Source of the DNA: Stappia stellulata DSM 5886
GTDB lineage: Bacteria; Pseudomonadota; Alphaproteobacteria; Rhizobiales; Stappiaceae
Reading direction: 5' to 3'
Assembly (NCBI RefSeq): GCF_000423705.1
Contig: NZ_KE384083.1
Span: 372,001 to 436,000 of the forward strand
Length of the DNA stretch: 64,000 nt
Both the position numbers and the translations under genes were made by a program. Shown here piece after piece: positions 42,460-50,802 of the stretch. Every line of letters starts with the position of its first letter. Position 1 is the first letter of the stretch. Under the pieces are notes generated by a model. That model did not search any database and had not been told where the DNA came from. It worked only from the letters and a program-made list of their open reading frames with translations.

Positions 42460-43041
42460 CTAATCTTTGCGAGGAAGCGGGTTCAGCTTACGCGGCAAGG
42501 GAAATCTACTTGGCAATGGCACGGGTAAGAGTTTCTGCCCGCCAAGAGAGAGTAACCTCTTAGGTCCTGCCCAAATTGCCAGAGACAGAGCAAAACCATT
42601 GTTTTTGAGGTCATCCATTGTGCGCGCCACCTCCATCATATCGTCGGTTGGAACATGATATCGATTCAAAGACAGATGGTCTTTCTTGGAGGATTTGGTC
42701 AAAGAGATTCCTCCATCAACATCGTTCATGTTAATCTGGCTGTGCGCTATAAGATTCCGGTTTTCTAGACAGACGTTGAAAGCAGCTAGGTACGCATCGA
42801 GACAATCAAATTCTTCTGTCGACAACATCCGCCTACCTTCTAGTCGGAGAAGATCTGTCCGGGAGCGATTGCCTAGTAAGCTGAAAATACGTTGTGCAGT
42901 TTGGTGTTCGACTTTTATTATTCGCTGCAAAATTTGGGCGAGCACGCCTTCACATAGATTCCATGCGATTATCACAGCACCAACCGCGTAAACTTCGTCA
43001 GACCGCCCAAAACGCCTATCATTTTCGTTAGTTTCACACAT
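42460..43041 (-). CDS. HEPN-like protein of unknown function in an AT-richer island
   Basis: 193 residues from ATG 43041 (a GTG at 43050 would add three). No clear ribosome binding site. Largely helical: 'AVGAVIIAWNLCEGVLAQILQRII', a middle Arg-containing helix, and 'AYLAAFNVCLENRNLIAHSQINM', in which Arg-x4-His (RNLIAH) matches the catalytic Rx4-6H motif of HEPN ribonuclease-like domains. HEPN proteins are common toxins and defence effectors, and some are non-catalytic binding domains. The C-terminal tail is Pro/Arg/Leu-rich ('RFPLPRKLNPLPRKD'). Codon usage and lower GC differ from neighbours, indicating recent acquisition. A divergent tiny ORF starts at the same CATG. Confidence 0.68.
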   Translation of the reverse strand: MCETNENDRRFGRSDEVYAVGAVIIAWNLCEGVLAQILQRIIKVEHQTAQRIFSLLGNRSRTDLLRLEGRRMLSTEEFDCLDAYLAAFNVCLENRNLIAHSQINMNDVDGGISLTKSSKKDHLSLNRYHVPTDDMMEVARTMDDLKNNGFALSLAIWAGPKRLLSLGGQKLLPVPLPSRFPLPRKLNPLPRKD

Positions 43042-43201
43042 GGCAGACACCGATAAAAATCAAGATCAAGAAAAAGGCGACGAGATTCTAAAGCAAATGC
43101 TCAAGACGCCGCCTGATCAGATAGTTAAGCCCAAACGCGAGCAAGGCCCAAAAAGGCACCGGATTTTTATTCATAATAAGCGATATAGGCGCCCTGGATA
43201 A
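43040..43201 (+). CDS. 53-aa ORF divergent from the HEPN-like gene
   Basis: 53 residues. Its ATG (43040-43042) and the ATG of the minus-strand HEPN-like gene (43041-43039) share the palindrome CATG. No ribosome binding site is visible, so a leaderless transcript would be needed. The protein is acidic then basic: 'DKNQDQEKGDEILKQMLKTPP' followed by 'KREQGPKRHRIFIHNKRYR'; the 'MLKTPP' turn is reminiscent of small phage or plasmid proteins. It could be the antidote of the HEPN-like gene or simply a chance frame. Confidence 0.4.
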   Translation: MADTDKNQDQEKGDEILKQMLKTPPDQIVKPKREQGPKRHRIFIHNKRYRRPG

Positions 43202-43269
43202 GTAGCTTGAAGCGATTGAAGCTTGGCCGCCTGAGCATCGTTTGAAAGCGGTCGACCAGCTTCAAGAAA

Positions 43270-43461
43270 CTATTCGCGGTCTAAGCGATCTCTTAAAGCG
43301 GCGACATCATCAGCAAGTGACCGAAGTCCCTCTAGGCATAACGCTTGAGATGTCATTATCGTAGCCATATCGGCATCTTGGTTTGGGTGTGATAGTGCAC
43401 GCGCTCGTTCATGCAATCTTTGCTGATTATCAGCGAGCCGTCTTCTAAGATCTGCGTCCAT
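43270..43461 (-). CDS. 63-aa protein with a strong ribosome binding site
   Basis: 63 residues from ATG 43461, with GGGAGGA 6-7 bases upstream, one of the best ribosome binding sites in the window. All helical, amphipathic, coiled-coil-like ('DADLRRRLADNQQRLHERARAL' pattern, then 'EGLRSLADDVAALRDRLDRE'). Two cysteine-poor helices around a His/Pro turn. I recognise no family. It belongs to the same AT-richer island as the HEPN-like gene and lies upstream of it on the same strand, with 228 bases between them. Confidence 0.65.
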   Translation of the reverse strand: MDADLRRRLADNQQRLHERARALSHPNQDADMATIMTSQALCLEGLRSLADDVAALRDRLDRE

Positions 43462-43677
43462 AACATTCCTCCCAACTAATGCCGAGGAATTGCACACGCA
43501 AAAAGCGTAGTGAGTCAATCATTCAATACGCTTCCTATGCTTTTAAACTTGCGCGCCTTCTGCTCAGACGTACGTACTTTCGGCAGTCCGCCGATAGGCA
43601 AGGCGTTTGCCACGGACCATGCGAAGGCAGTGTTCAGCATGCTTCGCGCCGGCCAGGACCTTCGCCCCACACACGGA

Positions 43678-43818
43678 CGTCATCCCCGACTTGATCGGGG
43701 ATCCATTCCACGTCACCGCAGGGCTGAAACGCCTGAAGGGTTGCCAGACTTCGCCACCATCTCGACCGCCAATCGCGCTGAGGGTGCCAATGGATCCCCG
43801 ATCAAGTCGGGGATGACG
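43678..43818. repeat. 30-bp perfect inverted repeat element
   Basis: The 30 bases at 43678-43707 are repeated exactly as reverse complement at 43789-43818, with an 81-base interior. Each arm carries its own palindrome (CCCCGA-n5-TCGGGG), so each can fold alone or the two can pair. The arm (beginning CGTCATCCCCGACTTG) looks like the short dispersed palindromic repeats common in alphaproteobacterial intergenic DNA. It marks the right-hand side of the AT-richer island, in the 387-base stretch 43462-43848 that has no gene. Confidence 0.85.
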
Positions 43819-43848
43819 GCGGAGGCAAACGGCGACGCCCGAGCGGCA

Positions 43849-44451
43849 TCATCTCTCCTCCGGCCCATCCTCCGGTCCCTCCCCCGGCCAGTCGACGACG
43901 AAGTTCTCGTAGTCTTCCAGCTCGATACCGTCTTCGGGGAAGGTGCGGCCGCGTACGGAGATGCCGGCGGCGTGGACCGTTTCCGGGTCGCCGGAGACGA
44001 GCGGGTGCCACCAGTAGAGGTCGTGCCCCTCCGCGACCAGCCGGTAGCCGCAGGTGGGCGGCAGCCAGGTGAGCTGCGGCACGGTCTCCGGTGTGAGCGG
44101 CAGACAGTCCGGCACTTTTTCCAGGCGATTGTGATAGTCGCCGCAGCGGCAGCTCTGCTGATCCAGCAGGGTGCAGGAGAGCGAGGTCCACACCACCTCG
44201 CCGGTGTCCCAGTCCTCCAGCTTGTTGAGGCAGCAGCGGCCGCAGCCGTCGCACAGGGATTCCCATTCCGTATCGCTCATCTCGGCGAGCGACTTGGCGC
44301 GCCAGAACGGCTCGGATTTGCCCGGACCGGCGACGCGGGACGCCGCATCCTCGGCCCGCGCAGGATCGGCGCCACCTGCCGTTGCGGCAGGATGCCGTGC
44401 ATCCGTTGCCCCGGCATCGGGGGTCTTTGCGCCGGTATCGCGCGCGGTCAT
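43849..44451 (-). CDS. YcgN/YkgJ-type cysteine-cluster protein
   Basis: 200 residues from ATG 44451 with AAGGAC upstream. After a low-complexity Ala/Asp-rich N-terminus, '[40 protein letters not shown]' leads the YcgN family core; the cysteines CxxCxxCC, Cys in 'SLSCTLLD' and 'CRCGDY' could bind zinc or an iron-sulphur cluster. '[24 protein letters not shown]' and 'WWHPLVSGD' complete the pattern. Function of the UPF0260 family is unknown. Divergent from the PBP1A gene, 120 bases apart. Confidence 0.9.
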   Translation of the reverse strand: MTARDTGAKTPDAGATDARHPAATAGGADPARAEDAASRVAGPGKSEPFWRAKSLAEMSDTEWESLCDGCGRCCLNKLEDWDTGEVVWTSLSCTLLDQQSCRCGDYHNRLEKVPDCLPLTPETVPQLTWLPPTCGYRLVAEGHDLYWWHPLVSGDPETVHAAGISVRGRTFPEDGIELEDYENFVVDWPGEGPEDGPEER

Positions 44452-44571
44452 TGGCTGTCCTTCCCTCACCTTTCTTGAAACGCCGGCCGGATCGGGAGTA
44501 CAACAGGTCGCGCGGGGCACGCGCATGCGGCGGCGTCAAACTCGACCGCCATAGCAGAACGGACGGACAAG

Positions 44572-46779
44572 GTGAACAAGGGATCAGCTCCCCCCGACGG
44601 CACGACGCCGGAACCACCGAAAACCCCGGTCGGGACTCCGCCGAAAGGCGGACGCCTGAAGGCCGGGCTTCTGTCCGCCGACGCCTGGGTCGACACCGCG
44701 CTGTGGCGGCTTACCTCCAGCCTGCGTCACGGTCTCGAGGGCTATTCCGCCTGGCTGCGGCGGTTTCGCGCGCGCGGGCCGGCGCGGGTGGCGGCCGAGC
44801 TTGCCTCCGACGGCGTCACCTTCGGGCTTCTCGGGCTCATCGTCATGCTGGCGCTGGCGCAGGACGCCATCGACAAGACCGCACGCGCCGACTGGCGCAC
44901 GACGGAGGATTTTTCCGTCACCTTCCTCGACCGCTTCGGCAACGAAATCGGCCATCGCGGCATCCTGCTCAACGACACCGTGCCGCTGGAGGAAATCCCC
45001 GACCACATGATCAAGGCGGCGCTCGCGACCGAGGACCGGCGCTTCTTTCACCATTTCGGCATCGATGTCGTCGGCACCTTCCGCGCCATGATGGAAAACG
45101 TGCGCGCGCGCACCGTCGTCCAGGGTGGCTCCTCGCTGACCCAGCAGCTTGCCAAAAACCTGTTCCTGACCAACGAGCGCACGCTGGAGCGCAAGATCAA
45201 CGAGGCCTTCCTGGCGCTGTGGCTGGAGATGAACCTCTCCAAGCGCGAGATCCTCAAACTCTACCTCGACCGTGCCTACATGGGCGGCGGCACCTTCGGC
45301 GTTGCGGCGGCGTCGGAGTTCTATTTTGCCAAGAACGTGCGCGAGCTGAGCCTTGCGGAAGCCGCGATGCTTGCCGGCCTGTTCAAGGCGCCGAGCAAAT
45401 ACGCCCCGCACATCAACCTGCCGGCGGCGCGCGCGCGCGCCAACGAGGTGCTGACCAACATGGTGCAGGCCGGCTTCATGACCGAAGGCCAGGTGATCGG
45501 CGCGAGACGCAATCCGGCGGTTGCCGTCGACCGCAGCCGCGACCGCTCGCCCGACCATTTCCTCGATTATGCCTTCGACCGACTCAAGGAGCTGGCGCGC
45601 GAATATCCCGCACTCGCCAACGACCGCATCCTGACGGTGCGCACCTCGCTCGATCCGGGCCTGCAGCGCCAGGCGGAGCGCGCGATCCTCGATACATTGC
45701 GCCAGCACGGGCAGCGCTACCGGGTCGAGGAAGGCGCCGTCACCGTCGTCGTGCCGGAGACCGGTGCCGTGCGCGCCATGGTCGGCGGCAAGGATTATGG
45801 CGCCAGCCAGTTCAACCGCGCGGTCGACGCGCTGCGCCAGCCAGGGTCCTCGTTCAAGCCCTTCGTCTATATCACCGCCTTCATGAACGGCTATTCGCCG
45901 CGTTCCGTGGTGCCGGACGCGCCGATCAACATCGGCGGCTGGAGCCCGCGCAACTACGGGCGCAGCTACCGGGGTCCGGTCACGCTGAAACTGGCGCTGA
46001 CGAAATCGATCAACACGATCCCGGTGCGCCTGTCGCAGGCGCTCGGGCGCGACAAGATCGTGGAAAACGCCCATGCGATGGGCATCAGCACCGAATTGAA
46101 GATCACCCGCGCGCTGCCGCTCGGCGTCGCCGAGGTTACCGTGCTGGACATGAGCGCGGCCTATGGGTCGTTTGCCAGCGGCGGGCTCAAGGTGGTGCCG
46201 ACGCCGATCCTGGAGGTGAAGAATTCCACCGGCGAGACGGTCTATGAACTCAGCCGCCACCGGCGCGCGCCCGAGCGCGTGTTTCCGCCGGAAAAGGCCG
46301 CGGAGATGAACGACGTGCTGGTCAATGTGGTGGAAGCCGGCACCGGCCGGCGCGCACAGGTCCCCGGCGTCACCGCCGCCGGCAAGACCGGCACAACCCA
46401 GGCCTATCGCGATGCGTGGTTCGTCGGCTACACCGGCAATTACGCGGCAGCCGTCTGGTTCGGCAACGACGATTTCAGCACCACCGCGCGCATGACCGGC
46501 GGCAGCCTGCCGGCCATGACCTGGAAGGCGATCATGGAATACGCCCACAAGGGCATCGAGTTGAAGCCGATGCCCGGCGTCGACCGTCCGCCGCAGCCGG
46601 CCGAGGCGCAGATCGCCGGCGGCGAGGCGGGCGGCGCACGTCCCCGCCTGCTGCGCGAACAGTCAATCGCGGTGCTTGAAGAGATCGGCGCGCGTCTCGA
46701 CGCCATCGGCAAGCGCGCGGACCTTCCCGCCGGGGGACCGGTCGCGGGGCGCGACGGCGTGGAGTCCATCACCCGGTGA
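44572..46779 (+). CDS. Penicillin-binding protein 1A (bifunctional transglycosylase/transpeptidase)
   Basis: 735 residues from a GTG at 44572. A Pro/Gly-rich cytoplasmic N-terminus and one membrane span near residue 85-100 precede the GT51 glycosyltransferase with 'ATEDRRFFHHFGID' (catalytic Glu154) and 'GGSSLTQQLAKNLF', and a transpeptidase with 'SSFKPF' (Ser426, Lys429), 'KSIN', and 'AGKTGTT' (Lys605). It polymerises and cross-links peptidoglycan at the periplasmic face. The stop overlaps the next gene by 4 bases. The subclass (PBP1A versus 1C-like 'PBP1b') is from the general layout only. Confidence 0.93.
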   Translation: MNKGSAPPDGTTPEPPKTPVGTPPKGGRLKAGLLSADAWVDTALWRLTSSLRHGLEGYSAWLRRFRARGPARVAAELASDGVTFGLLGLIVMLALAQDAIDKTARADWRTTEDFSVTFLDRFGNEIGHRGILLNDTVPLEEIPDHMIKAALATEDRRFFHHFGIDVVGTFRAMMENVRARTVVQGGSSLTQQLAKNLFLTNERTLERKINEAFLALWLEMNLSKREILKLYLDRAYMGGGTFGVAAASEFYFAKNVRELSLAEAAMLAGLFKAPSKYAPHINLPAARARANEVLTNMVQAGFMTEGQVIGARRNPAVAVDRSRDRSPDHFLDYAFDRLKELAREYPALANDRILTVRTSLDPGLQRQAERAILDTLRQHGQRYRVEEGAVTVVVPETGAVRAMVGGKDYGASQFNRAVDALRQPGSSFKPFVYITAFMNGYSPRSVVPDAPINIGGWSPRNYGRSYRGPVTLKLALTKSINTIPVRLSQALGRDKIVENAHAMGISTELKITRALPLGVAEVTVLDMSAAYGSFASGGLKVVPTPILEVKNSTGETVYELSRHRRAPERVFPPEKAAEMNDVLVNVVEAGTGRRAQVPGVTAAGKTGTTQAYRDAWFVGYTGNYAAAVWFGNDDFSTTARMTGGSLPAMTWKAIMEYAHKGIELKPMPGVDRPPQPAEAQIAGGEAGGARPRLLREQSIAVLEEIGARLDAIGKRADLPAGGPVAGRDGVESITR

Positions 46780-47435
46780 CCGTTGCCTTCGACAGAAATC
46801 CCGAGACCGACGGGCTGGCTCCCGATCGCGTGCCCGCGATCCTCCGGCATCGGCGTGGACACATGTGGCTCTCGCTGGCGGTCATCCTCGCCATCGGCCT
46901 CGTCACCGGGCTCGGCAGCGCCTATCTCGCAGTCGACAACGCCCCGGCCTTCGACACGCTGGAGCTTGGCGTGTGGCAGGCCCGCCCCTTGCAAGGAACC
47001 ACCGAGGCGGATCCCTATTCCGCCGCCACCCATGCCCGCACCGGGCGCGTGCCGCTCGCGTCCGGCGAGGGACTGATCTTCCTCGCCCGCAGCGACTCGG
47101 CCGGTGCCACGCTGTCGCCCGCCTGCGATTACCTGCTGGAAGGCCAGGCCGCGCCGGCGCGGCTTTGGACCCTCACCGCCCTCGATGCCGGCCTCAGGCT
47201 GAGCGACACCGGCGCGGAGCGCTCCGGCCTGCACAGCCGCCAGGTCCTGAGGCGCCCCGACGGCTCCTTTGCCGTGCATGTCGCGGCGCGGGCGCGCGCG
47301 GGAAACTGGCTGCCGAGCGCGCGCGATGCCGATGGCCTCGTGCTGGCGCTGCGCCTCTACGACACGCCGCTGACGACCGGCACGGGTGTCGCCAACGTGC
47401 CAATGCCCGAAATCACACGGGGAGACTGCCGGTGA
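46776..47435 (+). CDS. DUF1214 membrane-anchored protein
   Basis: 219 residues from a GTG overlapping the PBP1A stop (GTGA). One N-terminal span ('MWLSLAVILAIGLVTGLGSAYL'), then a beta-rich periplasmic domain with 'LELGVWQARPLQGTTEADPYSAATHARTG' and 'CDYLLEGQAAPARLWTLTALDA', which are DUF1214 hallmarks. In this bacterial group the domain follows PBP1A together with a DUF1254 gene. A role in envelope biogenesis is inferred from that conserved context. Confidence 0.85.
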   Translation: MTVAFDRNPETDGLAPDRVPAILRHRRGHMWLSLAVILAIGLVTGLGSAYLAVDNAPAFDTLELGVWQARPLQGTTEADPYSAATHARTGRVPLASGEGLIFLARSDSAGATLSPACDYLLEGQAAPARLWTLTALDAGLRLSDTGAERSGLHSRQVLRRPDGSFAVHVAARARAGNWLPSARDADGLVLALRLYDTPLTTGTGVANVPMPEITRGDCR

Positions 47436-48040
47436 GCGCGCCCGGGTCGATGATGAAAAGGCTTCGCGGGATCGAGCGGCTTGACGTGGCGCGCGGTTTC
47501 GCGCTCGTGCTGGCGGGCCTGTTTCTCGGCGGCATCATCCATGTCGCGGTGGTCATGAGCGTGCCGCATTTCGTGCCGGTGACCGCCTATGCCAGGGCCG
47601 CCGCCTTCGGGCCGGACGGCGTCTTCAACCGGTTGCCGGACAGCCGGCCGGGTGCGGAGCCGCTTCCCATGCTCGATCCGATGATGCTGCATGCCGCCTG
47701 CCGCTTCGATCTCGACGACGGCCCGCTGAAGATTGCCGCCGCCTTGCCGCCGCCGTTCTGGTCGTTCGCGCTGTTCAACGCCCGCGGCGAGGCGATCTAC
47801 TCGCTGAACGACCGCACATCGGGCAACGACGGCATGCTCGACGTTTTGGTGATCACCACGGAACAATTGAGCGTGTTGCGCGAGGACCCGCCGCCCGGAC
47901 TGGAGGATCTGATCGTGATCGAAACCGCCGAAACGTTGGGGTATGCCCTGCTGCGCTCCTTCGATGGCGATCCGATGCGGCGCGATATCAAGGAAGCCGC
48001 GCTCGCCGAGGCCAGTTGCCGCACCCTCGACCAGGAATGA
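47432..48040 (+). CDS. DUF1254 membrane-anchored protein
   Basis: 202 residues from a GTG at 47432, with GGAGACTG upstream and a 4-base overlap with the DUF1214 gene. One N-terminal span ('GFALVLAGLFLGGIIHVAVVM'), then a periplasmic domain with 'FNRLPDSRPGAEPLPMLDPMMLHAACRFDL', 'PFWSFALFNARGEAIYSLNDRTSGNDGMLDV', typical of DUF1254. Longer DUF1254-DUF1214 proteins exist as single chains, so these two probably form one complex. The larger frame from 46676 is not used because it overlaps the preceding gene. Confidence 0.85.
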   Translation: MSAPGSMMKRLRGIERLDVARGFALVLAGLFLGGIIHVAVVMSVPHFVPVTAYARAAAFGPDGVFNRLPDSRPGAEPLPMLDPMMLHAACRFDLDDGPLKIAAALPPPFWSFALFNARGEAIYSLNDRTSGNDGMLDVLVITTEQLSVLREDPPPGLEDLIVIETAETLGYALLRSFDGDPMRRDIKEAALAEASCRTLDQE

Positions 48041-48095
48041 CCGCCGCCACCCCCGCCCCGTTTCCAGACATTTCCTCCGACCGAAAGAAAACCGC

Positions 48096-49430
48096 ATGAC
48101 CGAAAGCGGCGCCCCCGAAACGACCCCGCGCGATGCCCGCACACTGGCCGCGACCCGCAAGGCGATCGCGGTTTTGCGCCCGCATATGGCGGCGCATTTC
48201 TCCGTGCGCCTGTGGGACGGATCCGTCGAGCCGCTGGGCGAAAACGTCGTGCCGGGCCTGATGCTGGAGATCAACGAGCCGGGCGTCTTGCCCTCGCTCA
48301 TCCGCCGCCCGTCGCTCGACCGGCTGATCCGCCATTATGCCCACGGCCATATCGACATTTCCGGCGGCACGATCATCGACATCGGCCGGCCGTTCGCCGT
48401 GGACCGCGCCGCGCGCCGGCGCATGCGCAAGGTCGGCAAGATGGCGCTGGCGAAGGCCGCCTGGCCGCTCGCGACCGCGCCGGCGATCTCGCCCGACGCG
48501 ACCCGCGGCTTTTCCGGCGACGCGGACGGACGCGCGCGCAAGGGCGCCGGCGACAACAAGCGCTTCATCGGTTTCCACTACGACGTCGGCAACGATTTCT
48601 ACAAGCTCTTCCTCGATCCCGAGATGCAGTATTCCTGCGCGTGTTTTCCAGGCGAGGATGCGACGCTGGAAGAGGCGCAACAAACCAAGCTCGAGGTCAC
48701 CTGCCGCAAGCTGCGGCTGAAGCCGGGCGAGCGGCTGCTCGACATCGGCTTCGGCTGGGGCGGGTTGTTGTGCCATGCGGTGCGCCACCACGGCGTCATC
48801 GGCCATGGCGTGACGCTGTCGGAAGAGCAGCTGGCCTATGCGCGCGCCAAGGCGGAAGCCCTCGGCATCGCCGACCGGGTCACCTTCGAGCTCAAGGACT
48901 ACCGCGACCTGACCGGCAGTTTCGACAAGATCGTGTCGGTCGGCATGTACGAACACATCGGCCTCGACAACATCCCGGCCTATTTCTCTACCGTCCAGCG
49001 GCTGCTTGCGCCGGGCGGCCTGTTCCTCAACCACGCGATCTCGCGGCGTGCCAAGAAGCGCCGTCACCGGCTGATCAAGCGGCCCGAACAGCGCGCGCTG
49101 CAGAAATACATCTTCCCCGGCGGCGAGCTGGACGACATCGGCCATACGGTCGCGGAGATGGAACGCGCCGGCTTCGAGGTGCAGGACGTGGAAAACTGGC
49201 GCCAGCACTACGAGCGCACGACGCAGGTGTGGTGCGAGCGGCTGACAGCGCGCCGCGCGGAGGCCGAGGCGCTGGCCGGTCCGGAGCTCTACCGGCTCTG
49301 GGTCGCCTATCTCGGCGGCTGCGCGCTGACCTTTCATCGCGGATCGGCGCGCATCTACCAGACACTCTGCGGCAAGTCGGCCAAGGGCACGCCCGCCATT
49401 CCGCTGACGCGGGCCGACCTCTACCGCTGA
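48096..49430 (+). CDS. cfa: Cyclopropane-fatty-acyl-phospholipid synthase
   Basis: 444 residues from ATG 48096. An N-terminal lipid-binding domain ('HGHIDISGGTIIDIGRPFAVDR') precedes an SAM-dependent methyltransferase with 'FHYDVGNDFYKLFLDPEMQYSCACF', SAM-binding 'LLDIGFGWGGLL', 'SVGMYEHIGLDNIPAYF' and 'GGCALTFHRGSARIYQ'. It methylenates unsaturated acyl chains in membrane phospholipids. 55 bases behind the DUF1254 gene. Confidence 0.94.
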   Translation: MTESGAPETTPRDARTLAATRKAIAVLRPHMAAHFSVRLWDGSVEPLGENVVPGLMLEINEPGVLPSLIRRPSLDRLIRHYAHGHIDISGGTIIDIGRPFAVDRAARRRMRKVGKMALAKAAWPLATAPAISPDATRGFSGDADGRARKGAGDNKRFIGFHYDVGNDFYKLFLDPEMQYSCACFPGEDATLEEAQQTKLEVTCRKLRLKPGERLLDIGFGWGGLLCHAVRHHGVIGHGVTLSEEQLAYARAKAEALGIADRVTFELKDYRDLTGSFDKIVSVGMYEHIGLDNIPAYFSTVQRLLAPGGLFLNHAISRRAKKRRHRLIKRPEQRALQKYIFPGGELDDIGHTVAEMERAGFEVQDVENWRQHYERTTQVWCERLTARRAEAEALAGPELYRLWVAYLGGCALTFHRGSARIYQTLCGKSAKGTPAIPLTRADLYR

Positions 49431-49441
49431 CGCGGTTCGAT

Positions 49442-50281
49442 CTATTTCTGCAGCGCCGGCCGTTCGGCACCCCAGTTGTCGTAGATGCGCGAGCGCCGTT
49501 CCTCTTCCGGCTGGCCATAGCGGTTGGAGGTGTCGCAGCCCTTTTGCAAGCGCACGATCTCCGCCGCGAGAAGCTTCCAGGCGACATTGGCATCCCAGAC
49601 CTTGTCGCTCGACGGGGTTTCGATTTCCAGCGCATCGATCGCCTGACGGTAGGCGGTGAGCCGATGGCGCAGCGCCTGTACCGCCCAGTTGATGTAGCGG
49701 CGGTTTTCCCAGACGCGGGCCTGTGCGCCGGCCAGTTCCTCCTGGGTGGAGACATCGCGCCGGCCCAGCGCCCGAAGCCGCTCCTGGTCGGCGGCATCCA
49801 CCCGCGCGACCACCTTGCAAAACGGCTCCACGAGTGCGGCGTCGCCTCTGGCGTCGGCGGCGACGCGGTCGTAACGCACCTCGCTGGAAGCATAACGGTC
49901 CGAACGCAGATAGGCATAATAGCGGGCCGGATCGGCCTGGCCGCCGATTTCGGGAATGACGCGCGTGCGGATCAGCTCCGTGCGGGTGCCCTCGATCCAG
50001 TCTTCGGAAGACGGCGGACGGATCAGCGTCCAGGCACGGTCCCTGAGTTCGCGTTCGTCATCGGTCAGATTGAATTTCGACACCGGCTCGCCGCGTCGCG
50101 AGGCAAGCTCGTCTCCGGCCATCGGCATGATCTTGTCATGGATGACGGAAGGGGCCGCGCGGCCGAAATCGCCGGTCGGACGCTGACACGCCGCAAGCGC
50201 AAGACAGACGGCGGCAAGCCCCGCGAAACGCAGGAGCGCACGGCGTCGCCACGCCGACTTGCCATAACCGCCAGTCTTCAC
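49442..50281 (-). CDS. Lipoprotein of unknown function
   Basis: 279 residues from a GTG at 50281, preceded by GGGAAAGG; the frame is open to 50455, but that part overlaps the small gene upstream. A basic N-region, hydrophobic core 'LLRFAGLAAVCLALAAC' and lipobox 'LAAC' give a lipoprotein signal. The mature part is helical and charged, with 'KFNLTDDERELRDRAWTLIRPPSSEDW', 'YYAYLRSDRYASSEVRYDRVAADARGD' and two later cysteines ('FCKVVARV', 'LQKGCDTSNRY') likely to pair. I recognise no named family. Convergent with cfa, 11 bases apart. Confidence 0.78.
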   Translation of the reverse strand: MKTGGYGKSAWRRRALLRFAGLAAVCLALAACQRPTGDFGRAAPSVIHDKIMPMAGDELASRRGEPVSKFNLTDDERELRDRAWTLIRPPSSEDWIEGTRTELIRTRVIPEIGGQADPARYYAYLRSDRYASSEVRYDRVAADARGDAALVEPFCKVVARVDAADQERLRALGRRDVSTQEELAGAQARVWENRRYINWAVQALRHRLTAYRQAIDALEIETPSSDKVWDANVAWKLLAAEIVRLQKGCDTSNRYGQPEEERRSRIYDNWGAERPALQK

Positions 50282-50363
50282 CCCGGGGCCTTTCCCGTCG
50301 CCGAACCTGAGAGCGTCGACGCGCGGCGCAGGGCCGGCGGCGACAATCCCCGGTCCTTTGCCT

Positions 50364-50576
50364 TCAGAGCGGACGGACCGGGTCGCGATCCGCGCCACGA
50401 TGCGGACCGTTCTCTTGTTTGCGCCCGATTCGGGCCGCAAGATCAAGCGTATCACGTTCCATTCGCACGCCCGGGAAGATCACCACCTCGGCTTGATGGC
50501 CGGGTCGCTGCGGTGCGCATCGATGAAGCGAACGCTCGAAACGTCGGGATGAATTGAAACTCAGCACGGTGCCCAT
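50364..50576 (-). CDS. 70-aa small protein with a strong ribosome binding site
   Basis: 70 residues from ATG 50576, with GGAGGA 5 bases upstream. Sequence features: 'MGTVLSFNSSRRFERSL', then 'AEVVIFPGVRMERDTLDLAARIG', and a Lys/Arg-rich tail. The 'VIFPGVRxER' block recalls small unnamed proteins of rhizobia. It lies 82 bases upstream of the lipoprotein gene in the same direction, so the two may be one operon. No function is known. Confidence 0.68.
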   Translation of the reverse strand: MGTVLSFNSSRRFERSLHRCAPQRPGHQAEVVIFPGVRMERDTLDLAARIGRKQENGPHRGADRDPVRPL

Positions 50577-50679
50577 TGCATCCTCCATGAGCCCTGCGGC
50601 GCGGCGGGAGGCCGAACCCTTGAACCCTGGCAGGTCACGCGAAACCATCTGCCGTAAAGTCAGTAGGCGCGAGTCACGG

Positions 50680-50694
50680 TTAACAAGTCGCTAA
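50680..50694. promoter_or_regulatory. CtrA-like half-matching box upstream of the DUF2336 gene
   Basis: TTAA at 50680-50683, seven bases, CTAA at 50691-50694: one mismatch to TTAA-N7-TTAA. It lies between the divergent 70-aa gene (start 50576) and the DUF2336 gene (start 50803). The remainder of 50577-50802 shows no other feature. Weak evidence on its own; more interesting beside the exact box at 656-670. Confidence 0.35.
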
Positions 50695-50802
50695 CGGTTT
50701 TCTGCCATTTCTATGCAAGCGGGCCGTTCGTGCGCGGCGGTCCGGCGTGTGGTTTGAGTCCGGGACGCGTTGTGGTCCCGCGTAGAGTGACAAGTCCGCC
50801 CC

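Noticed and set aside
42140-42460. tRNA gene or tRNA remnant marking the island insertion site
   Set aside because: No cloverleaf-compatible arms or TTCGA loop with matching acceptor stem could be assembled.
43206-43364. Plus-strand stretch reading as a plausible helical peptide ('EAIEAWPPEHRLKAVDQLQE...')
   Set aside because: A TAG lies directly before it and it has no usable start codon; it also overlaps, antisense, the 63-aa gene with a strong ribosome binding site. It could be a decayed gene, but that cannot be shown from here.
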